From: Nitrospira sp. | Lineage (GTDB): Bacteria > Nitrospirota > Nitrospiria > Nitrospirales > Nitrospiraceae | Assembly (NCBI GenBank): GCA_005116835.1 | Contig: SWDM01000023.1 | Location: forward strand, 130,870 to 194,869 | Length of the DNA: 64,000 nucleotides | Reading direction: 5' to 3' | Shown: piece by piece, positions 9,923-19,744 of the stretch | Layout: every line of letters starts with the position of its first letter | How positions within the stretch are numbered: position 1 is the first letter of the stretch | The notes under the pieces: generated by a model | Databases searched by the model: none | What the model was told of the DNA's origin: nothing | What the model saw: the letters and a program-made list of their open reading frames with translations, nothing else | Made by a program: the position numbers and the translations under genes

Positions 9923-10996
9923 GTGAAGGCGAAGATTGCTGTATTGGCCGGCGATGGAGTAGGTCGAGAGATCGTCCCTGAAGCCGTGAAGGTGCTGAAG
10001 GTTGTGGCTGAGAAGTTCGGCCACACGTTTGAGTTTACCCCTGGTGATGTCGGCGGGCAGGCCATCGACAAAGTAGGCGTTCCGCTCCCTCCGGAGACGC
10101 TGACCCTCGCTAAGCAGAGCGATGCGGTCTTACTCGGCGCGGTCGGCGGTCCTAAGTGGGAGGGGCTGGAATACAACTTGCGCCCCGAACGTGCGTTGTT
10201 AGGTTTGAGAGAGCACCTGGGGCTCTATGCGAACTTACGCCCAGCAAAGTTGTATCCGATGTTGGCCGATGCGTCCACCCTGAAACGCGAAGTGATCGAG
10301 GGGATCGACATCCTCGTTATACGTGAACTGACCGGGGGCATCTATTTCGGGAAGCCTAAGGGGATCGAGAAGCTGCCGAACGGCAGCGAACGTGGGGTCA
10401 ACACAGAAGTCTATACGACAGAAGAAATCACACGCATTGCAAAAGTGGCGTTCGAGGCCGCGAGAAAACGGCGGAAAAAGGTGATGTCTGTCGACAAGGC
10501 GAATGTGCTGGAGTCATCCGAGCTCTGGCGCCGTGTCGTGATAGCCGTTCATAAAGACTATCCGGATGTGGAGCTGAGCCATATCTATGTCGACAATGCG
10601 GCGATGCAACTCGTGCGTAATCCCCGGCAGTTTGATGTGATGCTTTGCAACAATATATTCGGTGACATTCTGAGCGATGAAGCTGCAATGTTGACCGGCT
10701 CCATCGGTATGTTGCCGTCGGCCAGTATCGGCGCGAAGGTCGGATTGTTCGAGCCGATTCACGGCAGTGCGCCGGATATTGCCGGTAAGAATATAGCGAA
10801 TCCTATCGCGACGATTGCGTCGGCGGCGATGCTCCTATCCTATGCTTTCAAGTTGGATATGGAAGCCGCCGCCATTGAGCAGGCGATTGTGAAGACTCTC
10901 GACGTCGGTTATCGCACGAAGGATATCCATAGTCCTGGTACTCGTCTTGTCGGCACCACTGAAATGGGTGAAGCCATTCTGCACAATCTTAAATAG
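9923..10996 (+). CDS. leuB: 3-Isopropylmalate dehydrogenase
   Basis: This enzyme oxidises and decarboxylates 3-isopropylmalate with NAD+ in leucine synthesis. The 357-residue product starts [20 protein letters not shown] and has [14 protein letters not shown], the substrate-arginine region, [14 protein letters not shown] and the metal-binding [12 protein letters not shown]. The nucleotide-binding [18 protein letters not shown] comes near the end. The GTG at 9923 follows GAGGGAGAG. An ATG 60 bases earlier overlaps the cupin gene and adds a tail foreign to the family. leuC and leuD are not in the window. Confidence 0.96.
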   Translation: MKAKIAVLAGDGVGREIVPEAVKVLKVVAEKFGHTFEFTPGDVGGQAIDKVGVPLPPETLTLAKQSDAVLLGAVGGPKWEGLEYNLRPERALLGLREHLGLYANLRPAKLYPMLADASTLKREVIEGIDILVIRELTGGIYFGKPKGIEKLPNGSERGVNTEVYTTEEITRIAKVAFEAARKRRKKVMSVDKANVLESSELWRRVVIAVHKDYPDVELSHIYVDNAAMQLVRNPRQFDVMLCNNIFGDILSDEAAMLTGSIGMLPSASIGAKVGLFEPIHGSAPDIAGKNIANPIATIASAAMLLSYAFKLDMEAAAIEQAIVKTLDVGYRTKDIHSPGTRLVGTTEMGEAILHNLK

Positions 10997-11004
10997 CTGA
11001 ATCT

Positions 11005-12222
11005 ATGGGGCAGATGAGCGCATATCTAAGGACTGGATTGATTCGGACTGTAGCCGGCACTGGAGTCGCTCACTGGTCCGGTGACGGAGCTGAGGCCCTT
11101 GCCGCTTGCCTGAATGAGCCGAAAAGTCTTACCCTCGATGCAGAGGGAAACCTGTTCATCGCCGACTCCGAGAACCATGTCATCCGGAGGGTTGATCGGA
11201 AGACCCGATGTATCAAGACGGTTGCAGGCTGCCTTCAGACGATTGAGTCAAGCGCGAAAGCTGTCTCCCATTTTCCGACGGTTGAGGGAGTGGTGAGTGA
11301 TCCCCTTGCAGAAACCGGGGGGGTCGATTTGCAAGCGGTTAACCAACAGACTGATCTGAGTGGTACTGTGCGGTTCATTGCGACTGGTACAGCATCGACT
11401 CCACGATTCAGCGGCGATGGTACTTCTGCGGGTCACGCGCTCTTGAATTTTCCGACCGCTGTGGTGGTTGATCGGGCAGGGCATCTTTACATTGCGGACA
11501 CGCTGAATCATCGGGTGCGTCGGGTGGATGCGGAAACAGGGGTGATTACGACCGTTGCCGGAATAGGCCGTCCGCGATACTCCGGTGACGGAGGCGAGGC
11601 TGTGGATGCCGGATTGAATGAACCAGCCGCCTTAGCCGTGAGCGAGGAAGGCATCCTCTATATTGCCGACCAAAGTAACAACCGCGTGAGGGCGGTTGAT
11701 TTGGCCACCGGAGTGATCCGCACGGTCGCAGGAACAGGAACGGCTGCATATAATGGAGATGGCGTCATTGCAACGGAAACAGGCCTCGCTGGTCCCAGCG
11801 GATTAGCGCTCGCCGCAGATGGTACGATATTCATTGCCGATAGCTTTAACGGAAGGATTCGTGCTGTCGATCCTGTCACTGGGATCATAAGGACTGTGGT
11901 GGGCGATGGGGCTGAGTATAAATATCAGGGACCGGATGAGCCGGCCAGCAACAGTCTCTCTCGGCCATCGGGCATTGCATTAGATGAGCAGGGGAATCTC
12001 TTTTTCACCGATTCGGACAATCATCTGGTTCGGCGATGGGATCGGAGCACCGAGGGTATTGAGCGTATAGCTGGTGTTGGTGTCGCCAGCTATGGGGGCG
12101 ATGAAGGGGCGGCCCTCGAAGCTGGGTTGTGTTATCCTTTTGGAATCGCGATAGATGGTGCGGGGCATGTGCTCGTGGCCGATACGTTTAATCATCGAAT
12201 ACGCGAGATAGCGCTGGAGTAG
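11005..12222 (+). CDS. NHL-repeat beta-propeller protein
   Basis: The 405-residue product consists of about six NHL-type blades. Each has the pattern GNLFIADSENHVIRRVD, GHLYIADTLNHRVRRVD, GILYIADQSNNRVRAVD or a close variant, alternating with IRTVAGTGTAAYNGDG-type segments. No signal peptide or catalytic domain is visible, so it may be a cytoplasmic binding scaffold. It lies 8 bp after leuB and 11 bp before asd and is probably co-transcribed. One blade (residues about 75-130) is less regular. The second in-frame ATG at 11014 is an alternative start. Confidence 0.8.
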   Translation: MGQMSAYLRTGLIRTVAGTGVAHWSGDGAEALAACLNEPKSLTLDAEGNLFIADSENHVIRRVDRKTRCIKTVAGCLQTIESSAKAVSHFPTVEGVVSDPLAETGGVDLQAVNQQTDLSGTVRFIATGTASTPRFSGDGTSAGHALLNFPTAVVVDRAGHLYIADTLNHRVRRVDAETGVITTVAGIGRPRYSGDGGEAVDAGLNEPAALAVSEEGILYIADQSNNRVRAVDLATGVIRTVAGTGTAAYNGDGVIATETGLAGPSGLALAADGTIFIADSFNGRIRAVDPVTGIIRTVVGDGAEYKYQGPDEPASNSLSRPSGIALDEQGNLFFTDSDNHLVRRWDRSTEGIERIAGVGVASYGGDEGAALEAGLCYPFGIAIDGAGHVLVADTFNHRIREIALE

Positions 12223-12233
12223 GATCAAGGCTC

Positions 12234-13256
12234 ATGTTAAAGAAGAAATCAAGGTATGTAATAGCGATCATCGGCGCGACCGGGGCGGTCGGGAAGGAAA
12301 CTCTAGAGATTCTGGAGGAACGAAAGTTTCCGTTGGCTTCCCTGCGTCTGTTCGCCTCGAAGCGTTCTGCTGGGGAAGTGATGTCCTGTCAGGGCAAAGA
12401 ATGGAAGGTCGAGGAACTGACTCCAGAGTCGTCGTTTGCCGGCATCGACTTCGCGCTTATTTCAGCTACCGACACCATCAGCCGGGAGTATGGTCAACGG
12501 CTTGGAGCGGCCGGGGTTGTGGTGATCGATGACAGCGGTGTCTTTCGGATGGAGGCCGGTGTTCCGCTGGTTGTCCCTGAGGTGAATGCCCATGCTCTGA
12601 CAGCAATGCCTCGGGGCATCGTGTCGATTCCCAACTGTACGACGACTCCGCTCGTCATGGCGCTCAAGCCGCTGCAGGATGCCGTAGGTGTGAAGCGCGT
12701 CGTCGTGACGACGTTTCAATCGGTATCCGGCACCGGGGCTGCAGCCATGGACGAACTCATGACGCAGACCAAAGACTTGATGGCCTTTCGCGACGTAAAG
12801 GCGGAAGTCTACCCCTACCAAATCGCGTTCAACCTCCTGCCGCATATCGGATCCTTCAATGAAGGAGGGGATTGCTCTGAGGAAGTGAAGATTGCCCGTG
12901 AGACTAGAAAGATTCTTGAAACTCCGGCGCTTCGTGTGACAGCCACGACCGTGCGGGTTCCAGTGTTGCGGTGCCATTCGGAATCCATCAATGTGGAGTT
13001 GGAACGGTCCCTCAATGCAAATGAAGCCCGCGCGGTGTTGGCGACGATGCCGGGGGTGATTGTGTACGATGATCCAGGGAAGAAGCTCTACCCCATGCCT
13101 CTGGATGCGACCGGTAAGGACGCGGTGTATATCGGACGTATCAGGGAAGATGAATCGATTACAAACGGTCTGAATCTCTGGGTGGTATCCGATAACCTCC
13201 GCAAGGGCGCCGCACTCAATGCAGTCCAGATTGCAGAGTATTTGGCTCAAGGCTGA
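12234..13256 (+). CDS. asd: Aspartate-semialdehyde dehydrogenase
   Basis: This NADPH enzyme makes aspartate semialdehyde for lysine, threonine, methionine and diaminopimelate synthesis. The 340-residue protein begins with the Rossmann motif YVIAIIGATGAVGKETLEIL. It has the active-site cysteine in SIPNCTTTPLVMAL, the catalytic region YQIAFNLLPHIGSF and VPVLRCHSESINVE with the base histidine. The length is standard. The stop overlaps the start of the DUF2905 gene by one base. Confidence 0.96.
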   Translation: MLKKKSRYVIAIIGATGAVGKETLEILEERKFPLASLRLFASKRSAGEVMSCQGKEWKVEELTPESSFAGIDFALISATDTISREYGQRLGAAGVVVIDDSGVFRMEAGVPLVVPEVNAHALTAMPRGIVSIPNCTTTPLVMALKPLQDAVGVKRVVVTTFQSVSGTGAAAMDELMTQTKDLMAFRDVKAEVYPYQIAFNLLPHIGSFNEGGDCSEEVKIARETRKILETPALRVTATTVRVPVLRCHSESINVELERSLNANEARAVLATMPGVIVYDDPGKKLYPMPLDATGKDAVYIGRIREDESITNGLNLWVVSDNLRKGAALNAVQIAEYLAQG

Positions 13257-13510
13257 TGGCAGAATGGGGAAACCTGGGAAAGGTCTTCGTTGGGGTCGGG
13301 CTCTCTGTGGTGCTGGTTGGTCTATTGCTGCTGATAGCAGACCGAGTTCCTGGAATTGGGAATGTCCTGGGATGGTTCGGCAAGCTTCCCGGCGACATCT
13401 CTATTCGACGAGATAACTTCAGTTTTTCATTTCCCCTCGCAAGCAGCCTACTCATCAGTATCGTTCTAAGTCTGGTATTCTATTTAATAACATGGATCTT
13501 TCGCCGATGA
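13256..13510 (+). CDS. DUF2905 family membrane protein
   Basis: This 84-residue protein has two membrane segments (about residues 9-27 and 59-81) joined by the family-typical VPGIGNVLGWFGKLPGDISI loop. Members of this family are small bacterial inner-membrane proteins of unknown function. Its start overlaps the asd stop (TGATGG) and its stop overlaps the next gene by ATGA, so it is a coupled member of this operon. Confidence 0.85.
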   Translation: MAEWGNLGKVFVGVGLSVVLVGLLLLIADRVPGIGNVLGWFGKLPGDISIRRDNFSFSFPLASSLLISIVLSLVFYLITWIFRR

Positions 13511-14721
13511 TACAGCTGAGGGGCGGGGTGTGCCGTGCCATTTTAGCCGGGGCATGCCTTCTCAACCTGTCATCGGGAGCCTTGGCGGCTGAGTCGATCC
13601 GAGTCCTTCTGTCGGCCGATGTGCCGCGGCTCGTGATCCATGCAGAGGGCCCGTTGTGGGCGATGGATGGATATGGCCATGGTCGGACTTTGCGCGGATC
13701 GGTTCAGGTCTCAGTCTCTGATGCGGGGTTTTTGCTTAACGGTGTCCATATGCAGACGGAGCAATTGACGTTGGATGGCGGAACACAAGGCCTCACCCTG
13801 ACGTTTCCACGGCTCGTGCGCAAGCAAACCGGAGCAACGATGTCGTCAGGAGACTCCGGTACAGAGATCTCGGTGAGCGGTTTCATTCACCTCGTGCGAA
13901 AAGGTAAGGGATTTCAGGTCATTAATCGGGTGGATTTTGAAGAGTATGTCAAGGGAGTGGTTCCTGCTGAGGTCAGCTCGACCTGGCATCCAGAGATGTT
14001 GAAAGCCCAAGCGGTTGCGGCCAGAACCTATGCGCTCTATCAGCAGATGTTGAGCGGCGCACGGGAATATGATGTGGCGGCTACAGTGCAAGATCAGGTT
14101 TATCGCGGGAAGCAGGGGGTTGATGCCGGGATTCTTCGCGCGGTAGAAGAGACACGAGGACTAGTCGTGACATACGACGGTGCGCCGATCTATGCAGCCT
14201 TCTCATCGACGGCCGCCGGGCTGACGGAAGATGCCATGAATGTGTGGTCGAAAGAGTATCCCTATCTCAAGGGGGTGGAGTGCCCCTTCGATCTGATGTC
14301 GCCGTACTATCAATGGAAGTCCTCGTTTAAAATCGATACCCTTGAGCAGAATTTGCGCCAGCAAGGGTTTCCCGTTGGTACGATCACAGCGATGATGCCC
14401 CTGTCGTTCAGCCGCGGGGGCCGAGTTGCCAAGTTGCGTGTACTCCACTCTGGTGGAGAGTTAATTATTCGAGGAGAAGAGTTGCGAAAAGCAGTCGGCT
14501 ACACCATTATCCCCAGCACACAGTTTGCCATCGAATCGATCGGTCGAGATGTAGTGCTTTCAGGATTTGGCGCAGGTCACGCGGTTGGCATGTGCCAATG
14601 GGGCGCAAAAGAACTGGCCGAATTAGGCTATCCGTTCTCAACCATACTTCGGTATTATTATCCTGGCACCGAATTGCAGTCTATGACGCTGACTAAACCT
14701 CCGATTCCCCCGCCTTCCTAA
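13507..14721 (+). CDS. SpoIID/LytB domain protein, secreted
   Basis: The 404-residue product has a signal peptide (about residues 1-26, ending SSGALA) and a SpoIID-type domain. The core VDFEEYVKGVVPAEVSSTWHPEMLKAQAVAARTYALYQ and the C-terminal GAGHAVGMCQWGAKELAELG, where the conserved acidic and histidine residues lie, are typical. SpoIID enzymes are lytic transglycosylases acting on peptidoglycan stripped of stem peptides, so a cell-wall remodelling role is likely. The start at 13507 gives an ATGA overlap with the DUF2905 gene. An earlier ATG at 13492 is possible but would begin inside that gene. Confidence 0.87.
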   Translation: MIQLRGGVCRAILAGACLLNLSSGALAAESIRVLLSADVPRLVIHAEGPLWAMDGYGHGRTLRGSVQVSVSDAGFLLNGVHMQTEQLTLDGGTQGLTLTFPRLVRKQTGATMSSGDSGTEISVSGFIHLVRKGKGFQVINRVDFEEYVKGVVPAEVSSTWHPEMLKAQAVAARTYALYQQMLSGAREYDVAATVQDQVYRGKQGVDAGILRAVEETRGLVVTYDGAPIYAAFSSTAAGLTEDAMNVWSKEYPYLKGVECPFDLMSPYYQWKSSFKIDTLEQNLRQQGFPVGTITAMMPLSFSRGGRVAKLRVLHSGGELIIRGEELRKAVGYTIIPSTQFAIESIGRDVVLSGFGAGHAVGMCQWGAKELAELGYPFSTILRYYYPGTELQSMTLTKPPIPPPS

Positions 14722-15740
14722 TGAATCTCTCTGAATTCGATTTTCCGTTCGATCCGGCGCTCATTGCTACGCACCCCATTCTTCCGCGCGATCATGCCAG
14801 ACTGTTGGTTTTGGAACGACTCAACCGCTCGCTTGCGCATCGCCGCATCGACGCGTTGCCCGACATTCTGCAGCCCGGGGATCTTCTGGTAGTCAACAAT
14901 ACGAAGGTGTTGGCCGCGCGCGTGGCTGGCCGGAAGCATCCATCAGGAAGGGAAGTCGAGATCCTTTTTGTGAAGGATCTTGGCGATGCGATCTGGGAAG
15001 TGCTGATTAAAGGAACCTTTCGGCCTGGACAGATTATTGAGATGGGAGTAGCGGCTTCTGCTGTAGTGGTCGAGCGTGGCGCGACACGAACGACGGTTCG
15101 GGTTGAGAGTCCGATTCCGTTTTCAGAATGGCTGCGACAACATGGTCGAATGCCGCTCCCGCCCTACTTGAAACGAGCGCCGATTGACCAGGATCGGGAA
15201 TGGTACCAAACCACGTTCGCGCTGCATGAGGGCGCCATTGCGGCGCCTACTGCCGGGCTCCATTTCACACCGGAGTTGCTGGCGCGGCTGCGACAGAGCG
15301 GGATCGGTCTCACGGCCGTCACGCTCCATGTGGGTGTCGGGACTTTCAAGCCGGTAACGGTCGATCAGATCGAAGACCATCAGATGGGCGTAGAGTGGAT
15401 CGAGGTCGGAGCGGAGGCGGTTCGTTCCATTGAGCAGGTACGGGCGGCAGGGGGGCGAATTGTTTCTGTTGGGACTACGGTCGTACGCGCGCTCGAAACT
15501 GCGGCCCGTGTGGACGGTCAGATCCGACCCTATTGTGGAGAGACAGATATATTTATGACGCCAGGGTTTTCTTTCAAGGTGGTCGATGCTCTTCTCACGA
15601 ATTTTCACTTGCCACGCACCACATTGCTAATGCTGGTCTCCGCATTGGCTGGGACCGAATTTCTTCGCCAGGCTTATGTCGAGGCGGTCCACGAACGATA
15701 CCGTTTCTACAGCTATGGCGATGCGATGTTGATACTGTGA
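14721..15740 (+). CDS. queA: tRNA preQ1(34) S-adenosylmethionine ribosyltransferase-isomerase
   Basis: This enzyme adds the epoxycyclopentanediol precursor to preQ1 at tRNA position 34, a late step of queuosine synthesis. The 339-residue protein shows FDFPFDPALIATHP at the start. It also has VNNTKVLAARVAG, LPPYLKRAPIDQDREWYQT, GAIAAPTAGLHFT and the C-terminal NFHLPRTTLLMLVSALAG. The start overlaps the previous stop by one base. Its presence shows that the host runs the queuosine pathway, which matters for the QueC-like gene in the immune operon at 46.4 kb. Confidence 0.96.
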   Translation: MNLSEFDFPFDPALIATHPILPRDHARLLVLERLNRSLAHRRIDALPDILQPGDLLVVNNTKVLAARVAGRKHPSGREVEILFVKDLGDAIWEVLIKGTFRPGQIIEMGVAASAVVVERGATRTTVRVESPIPFSEWLRQHGRMPLPPYLKRAPIDQDREWYQTTFALHEGAIAAPTAGLHFTPELLARLRQSGIGLTAVTLHVGVGTFKPVTVDQIEDHQMGVEWIEVGAEAVRSIEQVRAAGGRIVSVGTTVVRALETAARVDGQIRPYCGETDIFMTPGFSFKVVDALLTNFHLPRTTLLMLVSALAGTEFLRQAYVEAVHERYRFYSYGDAMLIL

Positions 15741-15764
15741 GAAAGCCTGAAAGTCGTCAAGTCT

Positions 15765-15812
15765 TCAAGTCTGAAAGTCCCGGTTCATGATCGCCCGAGA
15801 CTTTAGACTTGA
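15765..15812. terminator. Hairpin between convergent queA and PpiD-like gene
   Basis: TCAAGTCTGAAAGTC (15765-15779) pairs with GACTTTAGACTTGA (15799-15812) with one bulged base. It sits in the 100 bp between two convergent genes. No strong T-run follows on either strand, so its role as a two-way terminator is inferred from position. Confidence 0.5.
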
Positions 15813-15839
15813 TGACGTGATGACTGTTGACGAGGGGTA

Positions 15840-16544
15840 TTACAGCAACTCTCGGTTGATCTTAATATGGATGGTTGTTTTGAGCGATTCTGTGTAGGCC
15901 AAGAGTGCGCGCTGCTGTTTCTGAAAGAGGACATCCTGCACGGCGCGATCCTTTGCCGCAGTGGTTTTTGATGGATCCGATTCTGTTTGCCGCAGGGTGA
16001 GAGCTTGGGCCTCGGCAAGCTCGGCAGGGGTAAGGGAAACGGCGTCACGGATAATCATCTTGGCTTTGCTGCTCAGGACTTCTTTTGCTTCCATCGCTTC
16101 GAATGCTGAGGGCGTCAGATGATTCGCGGCGAGAAGCCGCTGGTAAATCTCTGGATCGAACGCGCCATTCTTTTGAAAATCGGGGATTTGCATGATGACT
16201 TCCCGTAATTCGTCGTTACTCACGGTAAGGCCCATGTTTTTTGCGGCAATGAGCCAGGTCCGAGTATCGATGAGTTGATCCACCACTAATTGTTTGATCG
16301 TTTCGTCTTTGAATTCTCCGGGCACCTTGTCCTTGTAGAAGCGATAGGTATTCTCATAGGCTCGCCTAAACTCTTCGCGGGATACGGTGAGATCACCGAC
16401 TGATGCGACGCCGGTTCCGGCGCCAGACTGATCACCGAAGCCCCACCAGCCCATGGTGATGACAAATGCGATGGCGATGACCCCCATGACGGATTTAAGG
16501 AGCCAGGGATAGCTATGCGACGCGTTGCGCATCAATTTAAGCAT
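15840..16544 (-). CDS. SurA/PpiD-type N-terminal chaperone domain protein
   Basis: The 234-residue product has a short cytoplasmic tail, one membrane anchor (VMGVIAIAFVITMGWWGFGD, about residues 19-38) and a periplasmic region. That region has VSREEFRRAYENTYR, TIKQLVVDQLIDTRTWLIAAKNMGL and GAFDPEIYQRLL, the arrangement of the PpiD/SurA N-terminal domain. The parvulin isomerase domain expected after it is absent, and the protein ends in a helical tail. It could act as an anchored periplasmic chaperone. It is monocistronic and convergent with queA. Confidence 0.8.
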   Translation of the reverse strand: MLKLMRNASHSYPWLLKSVMGVIAIAFVITMGWWGFGDQSGAGTGVASVGDLTVSREEFRRAYENTYRFYKDKVPGEFKDETIKQLVVDQLIDTRTWLIAAKNMGLTVSNDELREVIMQIPDFQKNGAFDPEIYQRLLAANHLTPSAFEAMEAKEVLSSKAKMIIRDAVSLTPAELAEAQALTLRQTESDPSKTTAAKDRAVQDVLFQKQQRALLAYTESLKTTIHIKINRELL

Positions 16545-16713
16545 GACAACCTTTCATGACGTTCGTATCGGAGAATACTAACCGGGGATCTATGTAAAGG
16601 CAAGAGACGACCATTCCTTTACACGATGATTCCATAATCGTGACAGGGGCGCTGTTGTTGAAGGCCAGAATGTTGACTCGTGATACTCCACTTTTCCAGA
16701 TAATGTTCTTTGT

Positions 16714-16742
16714 TTGTGCTAGGTAGTTTGATTTGTTATACT
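16714..16742 (+). promoter_or_regulatory. Sigma-70-type promoter for the RDD-mre operon
   Basis: TTGTGC (16714-16719) is separated by 17 bases from TATACT (16737-16742). The TTG start of the RDD gene is 26 bases further on, with GTGAGGAG before it. This is by motif inspection only. Confidence 0.5.
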
Positions 16743-16767
16743 TTGCCACGAATTGTGAGGAGATCCC

Positions 16768-17226
16768 TTGGCGGAGGAGGTCAGCGGGGTTCATACGATC
16801 GATAGTGGGGTCTACCCTAAGGCGCAGGTTCTTAACCGAGGAATCGCCAAGCTGATTGATCTGTTCATCGTTGCTGCTGCCAGTCAAATGATTGGGCCGG
16901 TAGGTTTTCTTGCAGGATTGGCGTATATATTGATCAGTGATGGATTTGCCGGTGGGCGCAGTATCGGTAAGCGGTTGATCGGTCTCCAGACTGTATTTCC
17001 TGGTCGTCGCGAAGCGGCAGGGTTTCGCGATTCCATTATCCGGAACTTGCCTTTTGCGGTTGCTCAGTTAGCCTTCGCTATCCCCTACGTCGGATGGCTT
17101 GTATCGGTTGTAATCATAGGGTTCGAAGCGGTCTTGATTCTCGGGAATGAGCAGGGACGGCGCCTGGGTGACGAGGTGGCTGGCACCCAAATTCTGGATG
17201 TAGGTCGATTGGCATTGCCTGACTGA
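16768..17226 (+). CDS. RDD family membrane protein
   Basis: The 152-residue product has the RDD-family layout. NRGIAKLIDLFIVAAASQMIG opens the first membrane segment with the Arg and Asp of the family name. GRSIGKRLIGLQTV lies between the first pair and the last pair of hydrophobic segments, and the C-terminus has GRRLGDEVAGTQIL. RDD proteins are of mixed or unknown function, and some take part in ion transport. The TTG start is chosen because it follows GTGAGGAG at a good distance. It is the first gene before mreB, about 37 bp away. Confidence 0.8.
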   Translation: MAEEVSGVHTIDSGVYPKAQVLNRGIAKLIDLFIVAAASQMIGPVGFLAGLAYILISDGFAGGRSIGKRLIGLQTVFPGRREAAGFRDSIIRNLPFAVAQLAFAIPYVGWLVSVVIIGFEAVLILGNEQGRRLGDEVAGTQILDVGRLALPD

Positions 17227-17245
17227 GTGGGTCGTCATCGAATGA

Positions 17246-18313
<1,068 letters not shown>

Positions 18314-18334
18314 GGCTCCATCCCGAATTCCCTT

Positions 18335-19216
18335 ATGTGGATGGCTCACTCTAGTTCTCCCTACGGCGCCAAACGCATCGCGCTAATCTGCTTTGCCCTC
18401 CTGCTGGTGGCGCTCTTCCTATTTCCAGGTCAAATCCAAGGACTCTTGCAGTATCTGGGCGGGCCTGTGGGATACGCCGTGGGCATTCCCCTCGAAACTA
18501 TTGCGTCCATCGACGCCGGCATTGCCAATCGCTGGGAGCAGTACGTGGCATTGCAGGGGGTCAGGGAAGAAAATCAACAGCTACGGAAGGAAATGGAGTG
18601 GTTGCGCGGCCAGCATAGCCAATTGCGTGAATCCGCCGCTGCGATAGAGCGATTGACGGCGTTGTTGCAATTTAAAGAGCAGGCGCTTCCCACAATGATC
18701 GCAGCTCAAGTTATCGGGCGTGATGCCACGAATAGGTATCGATCCATTATTCTCAACAAGGGCGAAAGCGACGGGATCAAACCGGATATGGGGGTGGTTA
18801 CGCCAGCCGGTGTCGTCGGGCGTGTTGTAAAGACGACGGGGGTGTCCTCAGTCGTGCTATTGATAACCGATCCAAATAACGCAATTGCTGGGCTTATACA
18901 ACGGACGAGAGACGAGGGTATTGTCGAAGGCACTCAGCAAGGGCTGGCTCGGATGAAATACATTCCGTTACTGTCTACGCTCCGAGACGGTGATCGGATT
19001 GTGACTTCAGGCCTTGTGGGAGGGTTTCCCCGAGGGCTCATGATCGGCACGATCACAAACATCGATAAACAGGAGGGCGCGCTCTTCCAATCTGCCGAAC
19101 TTATGCCTGAAGTCGATGTCGCCCGGGTGGAAGAAGTCTTGGTGATTCAGACCTCATACGGGCAGTCGACTAAGGTCGCGGAGGAAGCTGATTCAAAAGG
19201 GAAGCCCGCGCCGTGA
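18335..19216 (+). CDS. mreC: Rod shape-determining protein MreC
   Basis: This single-pass inner-membrane protein connects MreB to the periplasmic wall-synthesis complex. The 293-residue product has one membrane segment (IALICFALLLVALFLFPG), a coiled coil (EENQQLRKEMEWLRGQHSQL) and the beta-barrel domain with RYRSIILNKGESDGIKPDMGV and GLVGGFPRGLMIGTI. It overlaps mreD by ATGA-type coupling (GTGAAA at 19213). Confidence 0.94.
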   Translation: MWMAHSSSPYGAKRIALICFALLLVALFLFPGQIQGLLQYLGGPVGYAVGIPLETIASIDAGIANRWEQYVALQGVREENQQLRKEMEWLRGQHSQLRESAAAIERLTALLQFKEQALPTMIAAQVIGRDATNRYRSIILNKGESDGIKPDMGVVTPAGVVGRVVKTTGVSSVVLLITDPNNAIAGLIQRTRDEGIVEGTQQGLARMKYIPLLSTLRDGDRIVTSGLVGGFPRGLMIGTITNIDKQEGALFQSAELMPEVDVARVEEVLVIQTSYGQSTKVAEEADSKGKPAP

Positions 19217-19704
19217 AATTTCTTTTCTACCTGCTGCTTGTGTTGTTGCTCGTGCCCCTGCAGACCACGCTGTTACCGCACCTGAGTATGTGGAATATCA
19301 AGCCGGATTTAGGGCTTGTAGCTGCCGCGCTTGTCGGGCTCTTTGCAGGTGAATTGGAAGGCCTTCTCGTGGGGCTATCGATCGGATGGATCCTGAATCT
19401 CTTTTCTGCCGGCGAACTGTGGCTCAGTCTTTTGACAAACGGGGGTGTCGGGATTTTGGCAGGATTTCTTGGCCGGCAGTTATCGCAGGTGACATCGCTT
19501 TCGATGGGGGCAGGGCTGTTGCTGGTGTCCCTGGCGAGTGGTTTGCTTGCCGCGATGAGTTTCCAGAATCTGGACATGACTCAGATATGGTGGATGATCC
19601 AATCGATCGTTCTTCCTCAGGCCTGTTTCGATGGGGCGGTGGGGGCAGGTCTTTTCTGGGTACTTTCTCAGTGGTTTCATGTCACCCGCCTGAGGACCGA
19701 TTAG
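19213..19704 (+). CDS. mreD: Rod shape-determining protein MreD
   Basis: This is the small multi-pass membrane partner of MreC. The 163-residue product is hydrophobic throughout, with five or six membrane segments and the motif WNIKPDLGLVAAALVGLFAGELEGLLVG, typical of MreD. The GTG start overlaps the mreC stop. Function is assigned from the family and its position between mreC and mrdA. Confidence 0.88.
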   Translation: MKFLFYLLLVLLLVPLQTTLLPHLSMWNIKPDLGLVAAALVGLFAGELEGLLVGLSIGWILNLFSAGELWLSLLTNGGVGILAGFLGRQLSQVTSLSMGAGLLLVSLASGLLAAMSFQNLDMTQIWWMIQSIVLPQACFDGAVGAGLFWVLSQWFHVTRLRTD

Positions 19705-19744
19705 CAGGTCTGTGAAGGGCGTGGACAATTTTCGACTGTGACGA

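Noticed and set aside
16537-16887. 116-codon minus-strand frame between the PpiD-like and RDD genes
   Set aside because: It covers the promoter and start of the RDD gene and shows no protein-like pattern.
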